A DNA stretch of 64,000 nucleotides from the NCBI RefSeq assembly GCF_014306135.1, contig NZ_JACRWD010000001.1, forward strand, positions 434,001 to 498,000, written 5' to 3'. Under the pieces are notes generated by a model. It ran no database searches and was not told the DNA's origin. It saw only the letters and a program-made list of their open reading frames with translations. The stretch is from Paraclostridium hominis. GTDB lineage: Bacteria; Bacillota; Clostridia; Peptostreptococcales; Peptostreptococcaceae. Below are positions 1-9,926 of this stretch, in pieces; position 1 is the first letter of the stretch; every line of letters begins with the position of its first letter. The translations under genes and the position numbers were made by a program.

Positions 1-1403
1 CAGAAATAGAAAGTATATTAGAAAATAATGAAAAGGCTATAAATTATTTAAATAAAATAGAAGATTATGAAAAATATATAGATGAAAATAAACTTGATGA
101 TTTAAAAACAGTTGAAAAAATAGTAGAGGCTGAATATTATATAGAAAAAGAAAATTTTAAATTAGCTAACAAATATTTAAAAGAAGCAAAATATCTTATA
201 GATAATGACGATGAAAATTTTTACAAAAATAAAAAATTTATGTACTATACGTCTTTAGCTAAATTATATACAAAAGAAAAGAGATATAATGAAGCAATAA
301 ATATTTATATTAATATTATAAATTCAGCACAAAAAAAATTAGAATTAGAATATATAGAAATTTCTTTGGATAAATTAATAACATTATATAAAATAACTGG
401 AAATAATAAAAAAGAATATGAAAATGGTATAGCTTTATTAAAATTAAAAGATTATAAAAATGATATATTTTCTAAACATTACTATGAAAGTATGATATAT
501 AAATTTTGTAGCAAAAAGCTTAAGAAAGAAAGTATTAATATAAAGATTATAAATGTGATTTTTAAGATATTGATATTAATATTATTTGCATTTATTTTTA
601 CATTTAATATTTATCCTAAAATTAGAAAATGTACAAATAAAAGAAAAATTAGAAAATATATGAAAGAAAATAACTATGTAATACATTATCAACCAATAGT
701 AGATCCCAAGGAAAATGAAATTGTAGGATTTGAAGCATTAATTAGATGTAAATTAAATAATGAACTTATAATGCCAAGTATAATTATAGATAATATTGAA
801 AGATATGATATGATGGGTGAAGTATCTATATGGATACTTAAAAAAATAATAAGAGATTATAAAGAAATTAAAAAAATTGATAATCTATCAGAAGAGTTTT
901 ACATTTCTATGAATATGTCTTTAAAAGAAGTTGAAGATGATAACATATTAGAACAATTTAAAGAAATAATAAAAAATTCAAATATAAAAGAGAAATCTAT
1001 ATGTATAGAGATTACTGAAAACAATTCGTATAAGAATCAAAAAAAAGTAGAGGAAAATATAGAAAAGCTTCGGGAATATGGATTTTTAGTTGCACTAGAC
1101 GATTTTGGAGTAGAGTATTCAAATATATCTATACTAGGCCAATTTAAATTTGATACTGTTAAACTGGATAAATATTTTATTGACAGCATTCACAAAACAG
1201 CTATTAGTAAAACTGTTATAGAAATTTTTGATTATTTATCTTGTATGAAAGAAAAAAATATAATAATTGAAGGAGTAGAAGAAAAGTCTCAAGTTGATTT
1301 TATAAAAGATACTTCATCTAGTAAATTTTATATACAAGGGTATTTTTATAGTAAACCTTTAGAACTTGATGATTTAAAGAACTTTAAATTAAATATAAAC
1401 TAA
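1..1403 (+). CDS. EAL-domain cyclic-di-GMP phosphodiesterase with TPR-like N-terminus (5' partial)
   Basis: The frame is open from the first bases, so the start lies outside the window; about 466 residues are visible. The N-terminal part is Lys/Glu/Asn-rich, helical and TPR-like, followed by one membrane helix (bases about 550-620) and a C-terminal EAL domain, which in this family hydrolyses cyclic di-GMP to pGpG. The catalytic set looks complete: GFEALIRC, the NMS asparagine, IEITEN, the double Asp of LDDFG, VKLDK, EGVEE and the final QGYFYSKPL. No GGDEF domain is visible. The architecture suggests a membrane-anchored, cytoplasmic-facing enzyme with a protein-interaction module. A strong hairpin terminator follows directly. 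The family call is firm; the signal it responds to is unknown. Confidence 0.85.
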   Translation, partial: EIESILENNEKAINYLNKIEDYEKYIDENKLDDLKTVEKIVEAEYYIEKENFKLANKYLKEAKYLIDNDDENFYKNKKFMYYTSLAKLYTKEKRYNEAINIYINIINSAQKKLELEYIEISLDKLITLYKITGNNKKEYENGIALLKLKDYKNDIFSKHYYESMIYKFCSKKLKKESINIKIINVIFKILILILFAFIFTFNIYPKIRKCTNKRKIRKYMKENNYVIHYQPIVDPKENEIVGFEALIRCKLNNELIMPSIIIDNIERYDMMGEVSIWILKKIIRDYKEIKKIDNLSEEFYISMNMSLKEVEDDNILEQFKEIIKNSNIKEKSICIEITENNSYKNQKKVEENIEKLREYGFLVALDDFGVEYSNISILGQFKFDTVKLDKYFIDSIHKTAISKTVIEIFDYLSCMKEKNIIIEGVEEKSQVDFIKDTSSSKFYIQGYFYSKPLELDDLKNFKLNIN

Positions 1404-1437
1404 AAAGATGTAGTTTTTAAAATCTACATCTTTTTAG
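1402..1437 (+). terminator. Terminator of the EAL gene
   Basis: A perfect 12-bp stem, AAAAAGATGTAG (1402-1413) with CTACATCTTTTT (1424-1435), has a 10-nt A/T loop and ends in a T-run. It overlaps the stop codon. Confidence 0.8.
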
Positions 1438-1524
1438 TTTATATTTAATTTATGGTTTAAAAAATAAAAAATGATAATCAATTTCATTTATGCTATAATA
1501 TAAAATATGAAAGGAGCTTATATT

Positions 1525-2487
1525 ATGGAAAATGTGAATAAATTTCAAAGTTTTATAATATTATTTATGGTTTTTATAGGAATAATATTAGGTCAGATAG
1601 ATTTAATTCAAGCATACTCAGAATATTTAATAATGCCTTCTTTGATGGCAATGTTATTTTTAGTATTTATACAAATTCCAATAAAAGATATAACTAAATC
1701 ATTTAAAAATATGAAGTTTACATTAACATCTATTTGTATAAATTTTATATGGACACCTATATTAGTATTTATACTTGGAAGAGTATTTTTAGGTAATAAT
1801 TCAGATTTATTAATAGGTTTTGTAATGCTTATGGTAACACCGTGTACTGATTGGTATTTAATTTTTACTGGAATAGCTAAAGGAAATGTAGCATTAGGAG
1901 CATCTATTTTACCTTTAAATTTAATACTTCAATTAATTTTACTTCCAGTTTATGTATTCTTAATTGGACAATCAAGTGTTCAAATGGATGTTTTAAATCT
2001 TTTAAAAGGAGTAATTGTAAGCTTGATAATACCTCTTTTTGGAGCTTTAATATATAGAAAGTTGTCTATAAGTAAAAAGGGAATAGATTACTTTGAGAAA
2101 AATATAGTTTCAAAAGCCTGCGATTACCAAGGTTACTTTTTAAATATAGCTATAGTCTTTATGTTTGCATCACAAGGAAAAATACTTCTTAAAAATCCTC
2201 AGATACTTTTACAATTATTAATACCTGTATTATTATTTTTTATAATAAATTTAATTGTTGGCCAATTTGTAGGAAGAAAACTAAATTTAAGTCATGAAGA
2301 TAATGTATCTTTAAATTTAACTACATTAGCTAGAAATTCACCTATAGCTCTTGCAATAGCTGTAGCGACATTTCCTAATAAACCACTGATATCACTTGCA
2401 CTTATAATAGGACCATTAATAGAACTACCTGTACTTTTTATAGTATCTAAAATTTTATTGAATATAAATAAAGAAGATATACTTTAA
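1525..2487 (+). CDS. ACR3-like / bile acid:sodium symporter-family transporter
   Basis: This 320-residue integral membrane protein has about ten hydrophobic helices. The motif TPCTDWYLIF near residue 105 sits where ACR3 exporters carry their APCT motif, and ARNSPIALAIAVATF near residue 275 matches the conserved ACR3 segment. The family includes arsenite exporters and related anion transporters, so efflux of a metalloid or organic anion is plausible, but no arsR, arsC or other ars gene is nearby, so the substrate is not supported by context. The ATG at 1525 is chosen over the in-frame ATG at 1507 because AAAGGAG lies between them at proper spacing. Confidence 0.75.
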   Translation: MENVNKFQSFIILFMVFIGIILGQIDLIQAYSEYLIMPSLMAMLFLVFIQIPIKDITKSFKNMKFTLTSICINFIWTPILVFILGRVFLGNNSDLLIGFVMLMVTPCTDWYLIFTGIAKGNVALGASILPLNLILQLILLPVYVFLIGQSSVQMDVLNLLKGVIVSLIIPLFGALIYRKLSISKKGIDYFEKNIVSKACDYQGYFLNIAIVFMFASQGKILLKNPQILLQLLIPVLLFFIINLIVGQFVGRKLNLSHEDNVSLNLTTLARNSPIALAIAVATFPNKPLISLALIIGPLIELPVLFIVSKILLNINKEDIL

Positions 2488-2597
2488 ATTAATTTTTTTA
2501 TTTTAAAACTAAAAGAATAAATATCAATTTAAGATTTGACTTAAAGATTAAGGGTATATTTATAATTATAAATTACTACAGATTGGAGATGTTCAAG

Positions 2598-2747
2598 TTG
2601 AACAAGGATTCAAAAGAAAAAGAATATGAAAAGATAAAAAAAGATGAAGAACTAATGGATAAAGAATTATTAGGTAAGAAAATACTAGAACAAAATCATA
2701 AAGATTTTGAGTTAGAAGAGCAATTAGATTCATTAAAAAATTTATAA
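2598..2747 (+). CDS. Small charged protein (49 aa), unknown function
   Basis: This short frame lies in the 455-base gap before the kinase. A TTG at 2598 is preceded by GGAG (2585-2588) at 9-nt spacing; an in-frame ATG at 2589 is too close to that site. The product begins MNKDSKEKEYEKIKKDEE, is Lys/Glu-rich, predicted helical, and has no signal or membrane segment. A long hairpin terminator follows 15 bases after the stop, as expected for a monocistronic unit. I do not recognise a family. Coding status rests on the RBS, the uninterrupted frame and the terminator. Confidence 0.5.
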   Translation: MNKDSKEKEYEKIKKDEELMDKELLGKKILEQNHKDFELEEQLDSLKNL

Positions 2748-2761
2748 ATTAAAAATATGAT

Positions 2762-2805
2762 AAAAAAGCATAGAATATATTTTAAAATATATTCTATGCT
2801 TTTTT
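2762..2805 (+). terminator. Long perfect hairpin terminator
   Basis: A fully self-complementary 44-base palindrome: the 22-bp arm starts AAAAAAGCATAGAATA, and its complement ends in a T-run. It separates the small protein from the kinase gene. Confidence 0.75.
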
Positions 2806-2942
2806 ATTTATAGATATAGTTTAAAAAAATATTCAAAAATATAAAATTTTACAAAAACTAAAGGGAAAAAATAAATTGTGTAGAATTTTATATATAATTA
2901 GGGAATTAGGCTAGTTTTAATATACATTAGGGGTGGAGGTTT

Positions 2943-4915
2943 TTGACAATAGAGGGTTTAAAAAGAAAAAACAAATATATATTAATATTAATTTTGAGTT
3001 GTATTTTTACAATTAGTAAATGTAAGTTAATTAATAAAATACATGCAAATAATACTAAAGATAAAGGATTTAATGTATTAGTTTTAAATTCATATCATCA
3101 AGTTCATATATGGGAATCTAGTATATTCAATAGTTTATTATCATATATAGAAAATAATAATGAAAGAGACATTAACTTTAATATTGAGTATTTAGATTTT
3201 AAAAATAATAATAAAAAGTATATAAAATCATTTAAAAATATGTTAAATGAAAAATATGCAAAGGGAAGTATTGATGCTATATATACAGTAGATGATGAAG
3301 CTTATGATGTTTTTAGTCCAGAAGTATTAAATAAAGAAAGTAATTTTTATAAACTTCCACTGGTATTTAGTGGAGTAGACAGTAAAATAAGTAGAATTAA
3401 AGAAGAAAAGTCGTATATAGCAGGGATTTATCACGAAGATGATAGTTTAAATTTAATCAATTTAATTTATGACTTAAACCCTAAATTGAAAAATATAAAT
3501 TTAATAGTTGAAGATTCTAAGTATGGAGATTCAGTAAAATATGAAATAGAAAGATTAGTAAAGAACTATTTAAAAGAAAATATAAATATACAGTATATAA
3601 AAGGTAATTATATAGAGGATATAATTAGCCAATTAAAAAAATAGAAAGCTCAGATAATACAGTAAATATTATAGCAGGTGAATTTCAAAGTATAAGTTCA
3701 AAAACATATAAAAACCCTAAATATATAGTAGATGAAATAAAAAAATATAGTAATGCACCTATATACTCTAATGACCAGACTTATATGAATGCAGGTATAG
3801 TTGGAGGGCATATTGATATAGGAGAAGAACTTGGTGAAATAGCTTGTGATATGTTAGTTAAATTAAGAAAAGGAGTTAGTATAGAAGATATTAAAAATAC
3901 TACAGAGCCAATTGCAAAAGCTTATGTTGATTATAAAAGTATATATGAATATAATATAAATTCTTTTTTTGTAGATAAAGATGTTAATGTAATTAATAAA
4001 GAATTTTTTGAAATTTTAATTCCTATATGGATGAAATTGTTAATATTAATAATAATAGTAATTTTAGTAATAATTAAAATTGCAACTAAACATAGAAAAA
4101 TAAAAGAAAAAGAATTAGAAGAAAAACAAAAAGCTTTAGAAAGAGAAAAGTTAAAATCTGATTTTATAGTTAATTTAAGTCATGAATTAAGAACGCCTAT
4201 AAATATAATACTAGGGACCATTAGAGTTTTAGAATGTAGTGCTAATAAAAAAATAAATAGTGATTATCTTTTAGAAAAAATAGAAAATATTAATAAAAAT
4301 TCATATAGATTATTAAAAATACCAAACAATATAATTGATATAACTAAAGCTGAATCAGGTATGTTTAAGTTAAAATTAGAAAGGTGTAATATAGTAAGTG
4401 TTATAGAAAATATATTTGAATCAAGCCTTTGCTTTGCTAAAAGAAAAAATATTAAAATGATATTTGATACAAAAGAAGAGGAAATAAACACAGCTATAGA
4501 TGTGTTTCAAATTCAAAGAGTTATATTAAATTTAATATCAAATGTAATTAAATTTACACATGAAAATGGGAATATAAATTTATCTATTTGGACAGAGGCT
4601 GAAAATATAATTATAGAAGTAGCAGATGACGGGGAGGGAATACCAAGTGATAAATTAAATTATATCTTTTATAGATTTTATCAAGTAGAAAATTTATATA
4701 CAAGAAAAAATGAAGGTAGTGGAATAGGTCTTTGTATAGTAAAGGAGATTGTAGAAATTCATGGTGGTAAAATTGAGATAGAAAGTGAAGTAAATAAAGG
4801 TTCTAAATTTAGAGTATACTTACCTATAAATTTAGAAAAAGATATTCTTGATTATGAAAGTTCAAGTATTATAGATAATATTCAAATTGTAAATTTAGAA
4901 ATGTCAGATATTTAA
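2943..4915 (+). pseudogene. Sensor histidine kinase with ABC-type substrate-binding ectodomain, split by a -1 frame break
   Basis: The gene is read in two frames. Bases 2943-3644 (233 codons, TTG start after GGGGTGGAGG) encode a signal anchor and the first part of an ABC substrate-binding-like domain (LVLNSYHQ near residue 47). The frame stops with TAG at 3642. The same domain continues without a start codon in the -1 frame from 3641 and runs on through a membrane helix (about 4020-4080) and the kinase core to 4915. The core has LSHELRTPIN (phospho-acceptor His), LNLISNVIKF (N box), DDGEGIP (G1), FYRFYQ (F box) and GSGIGLCIV (G2). The break sits exactly at A7 (3635-3641), read TTA AAA AAA TAG, a classic -1 slippery arrangement. 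The joined product would be about 657 residues. No response regulator is adjacent. It could be a programmed frameshift, decay, or a missing A. Confidence 0.75.
3635..3641 (+). other. A7 slippery site at the kinase frame break
   Basis: A_AAA_AAA followed at once by an in-frame TAG. A -1 slip moves reading onto ATA GAA AGC, the frame that completes the ligand-binding domain. Adding one A would have the same effect. I saw no clear downstream stimulatory hairpin. Confidence 0.5.
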
Positions 4916-4930
4916 ATATGGAAATAGTAA

Positions 4931-4965
4931 AAAGGGCTATTAAACTTTAGTTTATTTAGCCCTTT
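4931..4965. terminator. Bidirectional terminator between convergent genes
   Basis: AAAGGGCTA (4931-4939) pairs with TAGCCCTTT (4957-4965), extended by TAAACT/AGTTTA. It lies between the kinase (plus) and the heptad-repeat protein (minus). Confidence 0.75.
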
Positions 4966-4996
4966 ATATATATAATTTAAAATCTAACAATAAAAA

Positions 4997-6865
4997 TTAA
5001 TCATTTATTTTCATTATAAACTTAACACTACCATTCATATCTTTGCTTAACCCAGAGAAGTTATTATATTCTTTTGATAATTTCACTATTTCATCTTTTA
5101 CATCTAGAAGTCCTTGTATATCAGATAGTTTTGTATTTCCTTCTTTATAAAGTTTATCTAGACCTTCTTTTTTAAATTTGTTAACTCCAGTGTATAAATC
5201 ATTTGAGCCTTTTGCTAAACCTTTAGTTCCCTTAAGTAATTTGCTTGAATTATCATTTAAAACTTTAGTACTATCAGCTAAAGTTTTTGAGCCTCTTGCT
5301 AATTGATTTGAACCTTTGCTTAATTCATCAGTTCCAGCTACAAGTTGTTTGCTTCCATTTTCTAATTGGTTAGTTGCATCTGATAGTTTTTTAAGACTTC
5401 CACTAAGTGTAGAACCTGCATTTACTAATGATTTAAAATTAGAATTAAAATCAGATGAGCCATGTTTTAAGTTTGAAAGTCCTGAACTTAAATTATTAGC
5501 ACCTCCAACTGCATTGTTAATTCCTGTTTTTAAATTATTTAAACCATCTCTTTGACCTTGAGAAACTTGACTTAAAGAATTGGACATTGATCTTAATTGT
5601 TCAGCAAATTCTGGGTTTATTTCACTTAAAGCATTTGCTATATTATTTAAACCACCTGATATTTGGTCTATATTATTAGTTGAAGCTATTAAAGAATCAA
5701 CACCAGAACTACCATTATTTAGGCCTTCTTTAAGGGCATTAGCACCATCACTAGCATTTGAAATACCTGAATTAATATTAGAATAAGCTTCAAAAAGTTT
5801 ATTTGTATTTTCTACAAAAGCATCAACACCATTTGAAACTTTTCCTTGAGAAGCATTTAATTGACTAAGTCCGTTATTAATACTTTTTGCTCCTTTATTT
5901 AAAGTTGGAGCAGAATCATTTAATTTATTTATACCATTATTTAAATCGTTAGAGCCTTTGTCTAAAGCCTTAACACCTTGGTCAAATTTAGCAAAGTTAG
6001 AATTTAACTCATTATTTCCATCTAATAATTTCTTAGAGCCAGCTAAAAGCTCATCTCCACCTTTTGATAGGTTATTTAAAGCTTTTGATAAATCATTTAA
6101 AGTTGAATTTTCATTTATATTTTTAAGGTCTGGAAGTTTTGGGGAAGCAAGAATTATTATATTTGGCATTTCAAATTTTTTGGTATCTCCTTGTATAACT
6201 AAAGTATCTTCTAATTCTAAATAATTTTTAATATCTTTACTTAAATCTAGAGATTCTTTTAAGCCAGGGAAAGACGCAAAAGTTACACTACAATTTTTAC
6301 CATCATCAACAATTTCGCCACTATTTATTTTTACATTTTTAAAATTATCTCTTTGAAGTAATACTTCTGTAGCTGTTAAAAATGGAACATATAATTCTTT
6401 ATTTTTACCATTTATATTTTTAATTCTTTTTTCATTGTTTTTTAGTTTAATAGTTATTTTGAACTTACCAGATTTCCCTTTAATATCTTTAGGGTTAACT
6501 TCTTTGCCATTTAATTCATATTTTATATCAACATCAATAGGAAGCTCTTTATTACTATCACCCTTGTAATATAAGTCTTCTTTATTTATATTCCAGTTTA
6601 AATTTTCTTTATTTATAGTAGGTTTTTCGTCACCTTTAACATTAGTTATATTTTTTAAATTGCTTAAGTCAGTAAATTGGCCAAGCTTTTTGTCTGAATT
6701 TATCCAAGTAGATACTATTGTTTTTTCAACATTTCCATTATCTTTTAATATTGAGTATACAGTTTCTTCTTTTTTTGTATCAGCAAAACAAATACCAGTA
6801 TTAAAAAATATCATTAGTGTTGTTAAAGTAGCTACCGATTTTTTAGGTAAGTTAAGTTTTCTCAT
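4997..6865 (-). CDS. Secreted xxxLxxG heptad-repeat protein, partner of the MMPL transporter
   Basis: The protein has 622 residues with a Sec signal peptide (MRKLNLPKKSVATLTTLMIF, cleavage likely after FA near residue 28). A roughly 220-residue beta-rich N-terminal domain is followed, from about residue 250 to 560, by a long series of heptads of the form LNNGINKLN, LSKGSNQLA and LAKGSNDLY. Such xxxLxxG repeats occur in proteins encoded beside RND/MMPL-type membrane proteins in Firmicutes. Unlike YhgE/Pip proteins it has no C-terminal membrane helices, so it is probably released or held at the wall or by the transporter. Its ATG directly abuts the MMPL stop (TAAATG), with the RBS GGGGGAAA inside the upstream gene, which implies tight translational coupling. 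Confidence 0.75.
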   Translation of the reverse strand: MRKLNLPKKSVATLTTLMIFFNTGICFADTKKEETVYSILKDNGNVEKTIVSTWINSDKKLGQFTDLSNLKNITNVKGDEKPTINKENLNWNINKEDLYYKGDSNKELPIDVDIKYELNGKEVNPKDIKGKSGKFKITIKLKNNEKRIKNINGKNKELYVPFLTATEVLLQRDNFKNVKINSGEIVDDGKNCSVTFASFPGLKESLDLSKDIKNYLELEDTLVIQGDTKKFEMPNIIILASPKLPDLKNINENSTLNDLSKALNNLSKGGDELLAGSKKLLDGNNELNSNFAKFDQGVKALDKGSNDLNNGINKLNDSAPTLNKGAKSINNGLSQLNASQGKVSNGVDAFVENTNKLFEAYSNINSGISNASDGANALKEGLNNGSSGVDSLIASTNNIDQISGGLNNIANALSEINPEFAEQLRSMSNSLSQVSQGQRDGLNNLKTGINNAVGGANNLSSGLSNLKHGSSDFNSNFKSLVNAGSTLSGSLKKLSDATNQLENGSKQLVAGTDELSKGSNQLARGSKTLADSTKVLNDNSSKLLKGTKGLAKGSNDLYTGVNKFKKEGLDKLYKEGNTKLSDIQGLLDVKDEIVKLSKEYNNFSGLSKDMNGSVKFIMKIND

Positions 6866-8959
6866 TTATATTTCCCCCTTATTTAAATCTATAGATTTTG
6901 AAACTACGAAGTTTTTGCTAGTTTTTATAATAAACTTGTTACAAACTAATAAAATTGCAGGAAGCATAAAAATGATTATAAACATACTGATTATAGCACC
7001 TCTTGCCATAAGGTCACATAATGCGCTTATCATTTCTAATTTAGATATAAGTCCAACGCCTATTGTAGCAGAGAAAAAGGATAAAGCACTTGTAACTATA
7101 GACCTTGCACTACTTTGAATTGAAGCTTTCATAGCATCAAACTTGTTACTATTTATAGCTAATTCTTCTTTATATCTAGATGTTAAAAGTATTGCATAAT
7201 CAACTGTTGCACCAAGTTGTATAGTTCCTATTACGATAGAAGCTATAAATGGTTCTACTGTACCTGTATAATAAGGTATGCCCAAATTGATAAATATTGC
7301 TGACTCGATTGCTAAAACTAATATTATAGGTAGTGATATTGATTTAAATACTACAGCTATAATTATAAATATTGCTACTATTGAAACTAGACTTACAATC
7401 TTAAAATCTCTATCTGCAATTTTTATTAAGTCATCTGTTAAAGGAGCTTCTCCTCCTACAAGTCCATCTTTATCATATTTATAAACTATTTTATTTAACT
7501 TATCTATTTGAACACCTGCTTCATCAGTTGCTGCTCTATATTCTGAATTTACTAAGAGTTGTTCATATCCCCCTGATTTTACAGATTTTATTAAATCTTT
7601 AGGTATTATATCTTGAACTATTGAAGGGCCTATAAATTTTTCAAGTGCAATCACAGAATTTATACCATCTAAACTTTCTATTTCTTTAACCATTTGTTCA
7701 ACCTTATAAGTTTTAAGAGAATCTTCAATTAAAATAATATTTGTGCTATTCATATTATAATCATTTTTTAACTTGTTAGTTGAAACTATGGAAGGAAAGT
7801 CATCAGGTAAAGATTCATCTAGGTTATAATATACTTTTGCATTGTTTGAACCTATTATTGAAGGTATAAATAATATTAAAAATAAAACCACTAGTAATTT
7901 GTAATTCTTTACAACTATTTGAGATGATTTTTTAAATGTAGGTAAAATTGGTTTGTGTTTGTATTTATGAATTTGATTATCAAAGATTAATATTAAAGCA
8001 GGAAGTACTGTAACAGTACAAATAACTCCTAGCAAAACTCCTTTTGCCATAACTAATCCCATATCCATTCCAAGGGCTAAGTCCATGGAACAAAGTGCTA
8101 AAAATCCTGCTATTGTAGTTAGAGAACTTCCAAAAACTGAAGTCGTGGTATTTTGTATTGCTATTGCCATTGCATCTATATGATTATCGTACTTTTCGCG
8201 TTCTTCATCATACCTGTGAAGTAAAAATATTGAATAATCCATAGTAACTCCAAGTTGTAAAACTGCACTTAAAGCCTTGGTTATGTATGAAATTTCACCA
8301 AAGATTATGTTAGTTCCAAAGTTGTAGATTATAGCAAAACCTATACTTATTAAAAATATAAACGGTGTAACAAAGGAGTCCATTGTAAAAGTTAAAACTA
8401 TTAAAGTTAATATAACTGCAACAATTACGTATAGTGGAGTTTCTTTATCTGAAATGTCTTTGGTATCTTTTATTATGCTTGCCATACCACTGAGAAATGC
8501 TTGTTCACCTGTTATGCTTCTAATTTTTTCAACAGCATTTAAAGTTTTAAGTGCCGCTGAACCTTCTTCTAATTTTATAACCATCAAAGTCGAATTTTCT
8601 GTGTATAAGAGGTCTTTTATATCTTTAGGTAACATTTCTTTTGGAACTGATAAATCTAAAAAATCATCAATCCATAAAACGTCATTTACACCTTCAACTG
8701 TGGTTAATTTTTCTTTTAGCTTTGATACATCTTTATCTTTCATGTTTTCAATTATTAACATAGCAAGTGAACCACAATCAAAATTGTCTTTTAAAATTTC
8801 TTCTGCTTGTGTTGTCGATAGGTCATTAGGTAAATAACTTAAAATATCATAGTTTATGTCTGTCTTTAAAAAACCAATTGCTGATGGGATTAGTAATAAT
8901 ATAGCTATTACTAATATTAATTTGCTTTTTTTAGCTATTTGCTTTGACAATCCCCTCAT
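6866..8959 (-). CDS. MMPL/RND-superfamily membrane transporter
   Basis: The 697-residue protein has the internal duplication typical of MMPL/RND transporters. Each half contains one membrane helix, a large extracytoplasmic loop of about 140 residues (starting near YDILSYLPNDL in the first half) and a cluster of five to six helices. LGVTMDYSIFLLHRYDEE and LGATVDYAILLTSRYKEE are the matching signature segments of the two halves, with the Asp-Tyr pair expected for proton coupling. These proteins export lipids, peptides or drugs. It is the second gene of a TetR - MMPL - heptad protein operon, so it is probably induced when the regulator binds a ligand. The substrate is unknown. Confidence 0.85.
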   Translation of the reverse strand: MRGLSKQIAKKSKLILVIAILLLIPSAIGFLKTDINYDILSYLPNDLSTTQAEEILKDNFDCGSLAMLIIENMKDKDVSKLKEKLTTVEGVNDVLWIDDFLDLSVPKEMLPKDIKDLLYTENSTLMVIKLEEGSAALKTLNAVEKIRSITGEQAFLSGMASIIKDTKDISDKETPLYVIVAVILTLIVLTFTMDSFVTPFIFLISIGFAIIYNFGTNIIFGEISYITKALSAVLQLGVTMDYSIFLLHRYDEEREKYDNHIDAMAIAIQNTTTSVFGSSLTTIAGFLALCSMDLALGMDMGLVMAKGVLLGVICTVTVLPALILIFDNQIHKYKHKPILPTFKKSSQIVVKNYKLLVVLFLILFIPSIIGSNNAKVYYNLDESLPDDFPSIVSTNKLKNDYNMNSTNIILIEDSLKTYKVEQMVKEIESLDGINSVIALEKFIGPSIVQDIIPKDLIKSVKSGGYEQLLVNSEYRAATDEAGVQIDKLNKIVYKYDKDGLVGGEAPLTDDLIKIADRDFKIVSLVSIVAIFIIIAVVFKSISLPIILVLAIESAIFINLGIPYYTGTVEPFIASIVIGTIQLGATVDYAILLTSRYKEELAINSNKFDAMKASIQSSARSIVTSALSFFSATIGVGLISKLEMISALCDLMARGAIISMFIIIFMLPAILLVCNKFIIKTSKNFVVSKSIDLNKGEI

Positions 8960-9029
8960 AGCCTATTCCCCCTTAAAATATTAGGCATGCCCAAATTATT
9001 ATACAGATAGATTGTAGGATTAGTACAAC

Positions 9030-9692
9030 CTATATGTCAACTATATTTATACTTTTTATTATGTCAAAAATCTTTATATTTTTTGTTTCTTCTTTTGTTT
9101 TAAGAATTATTTCATTTACTTTTTCATGGTTTATATTTAGTAATAATAATCTTGTTTTTATAGTACTTTCAATTATTTCATCAAGATTTAAGTCTATGTC
9201 TTTTTTATAAAATCTACGTAAGAGAGTATCTTCACCGGCAGAGCCTATTATAAGACTTAAGTTTATATCTTGTTTTTTAAAGTCATAATCTAATTTTTTT
9301 AAGTTAGAATTTAAGATATCAGATAAAGTTTTTAGATATTCTTTTCTAATAGAGTAAATTTCCGAGGCTTCTATATACATTCTAAAAAAATCATCGTTTG
9401 TTGCAATTACTTTTATGTATATATATTGAGTTATTGCATAGCTAAGCAGTGGGTCAATATATTTATTAGGATGATTAATTATATAAGCATAGATTTTTTC
9501 TATTAAATTTTTGTACAAATATAAAACTATTTCTTCTTTTTTCTTAAAATAATAATAAAGATGACCACGACCTAAATTACAAGCATCAGCAATTTGCCTT
9601 ATAGTAGTTTTTGTATATCCTTGTTTAAGAAAAAGTTCAGAAGCTTTTTGTATTATTAAATTTCTTATATTATCTTTATTATCAAACTCCAT
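9030..9692 (-). CDS. TetR-family transcriptional regulator of the MMPL operon
   Basis: The protein has 220 residues. The N-terminal helix-turn-helix reads QGYTKTTIRQIADACNLGRG with the usual YYYFKKKEEIV continuation; the rest is a helical ligand-binding domain. The ATG at 9692 is chosen because AGGAGGGGATAAA lies directly upstream; an in-frame TTG/ATG further out (9725) lacks a site. The gene is first in the operon, 70 bases before the MMPL gene. That gap contains a TTGTA/TACAA dyad (9012-9028) of unknown meaning. By family, it most likely represses its own operon until a substrate of the exporter binds. Confidence 0.85.
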   Translation of the reverse strand: MEFDNKDNIRNLIIQKASELFLKQGYTKTTIRQIADACNLGRGHLYYYFKKKEEIVLYLYKNLIEKIYAYIINHPNKYIDPLLSYAITQYIYIKVIATNDDFFRMYIEASEIYSIRKEYLKTLSDILNSNLKKLDYDFKKQDINLSLIIGSAGEDTLLRRFYKKDIDLNLDEIIESTIKTRLLLLNINHEKVNEIILKTKEETKNIKIFDIIKSINIVDI

Positions 9693-9838
9693 TTTATCCC
9701 CTCCTATATTATATTTTAGCAACATTTTATGAGATTTGTTATATTAATGAGAATACATTTAAAAATTATATATTAAGCCTAGGACATAGATAGGAGTATT
9801 AATTAAGAATGTGGACATAATTTTATAACTAATATATA

Positions 9839-9854
9839 CTAATGAATACATTAG
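9839..9854. promoter_or_regulatory. Palindrome upstream of the pentapeptide gene
   Basis: CTAATG (9839-9844) and CATTAG (9849-9854) flank AATA. It lies between the TetR gene and the pentapeptide-repeat gene and could be an operator for either. No footprint can be deduced. Confidence 0.25.
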
Positions 9855-9926
9855 AAAAATATTTATTAAATATAATGATAAAATTAATAAATTAAAAGTA
9901 TTTACTAAAAAATGGGGTAGATAAAT

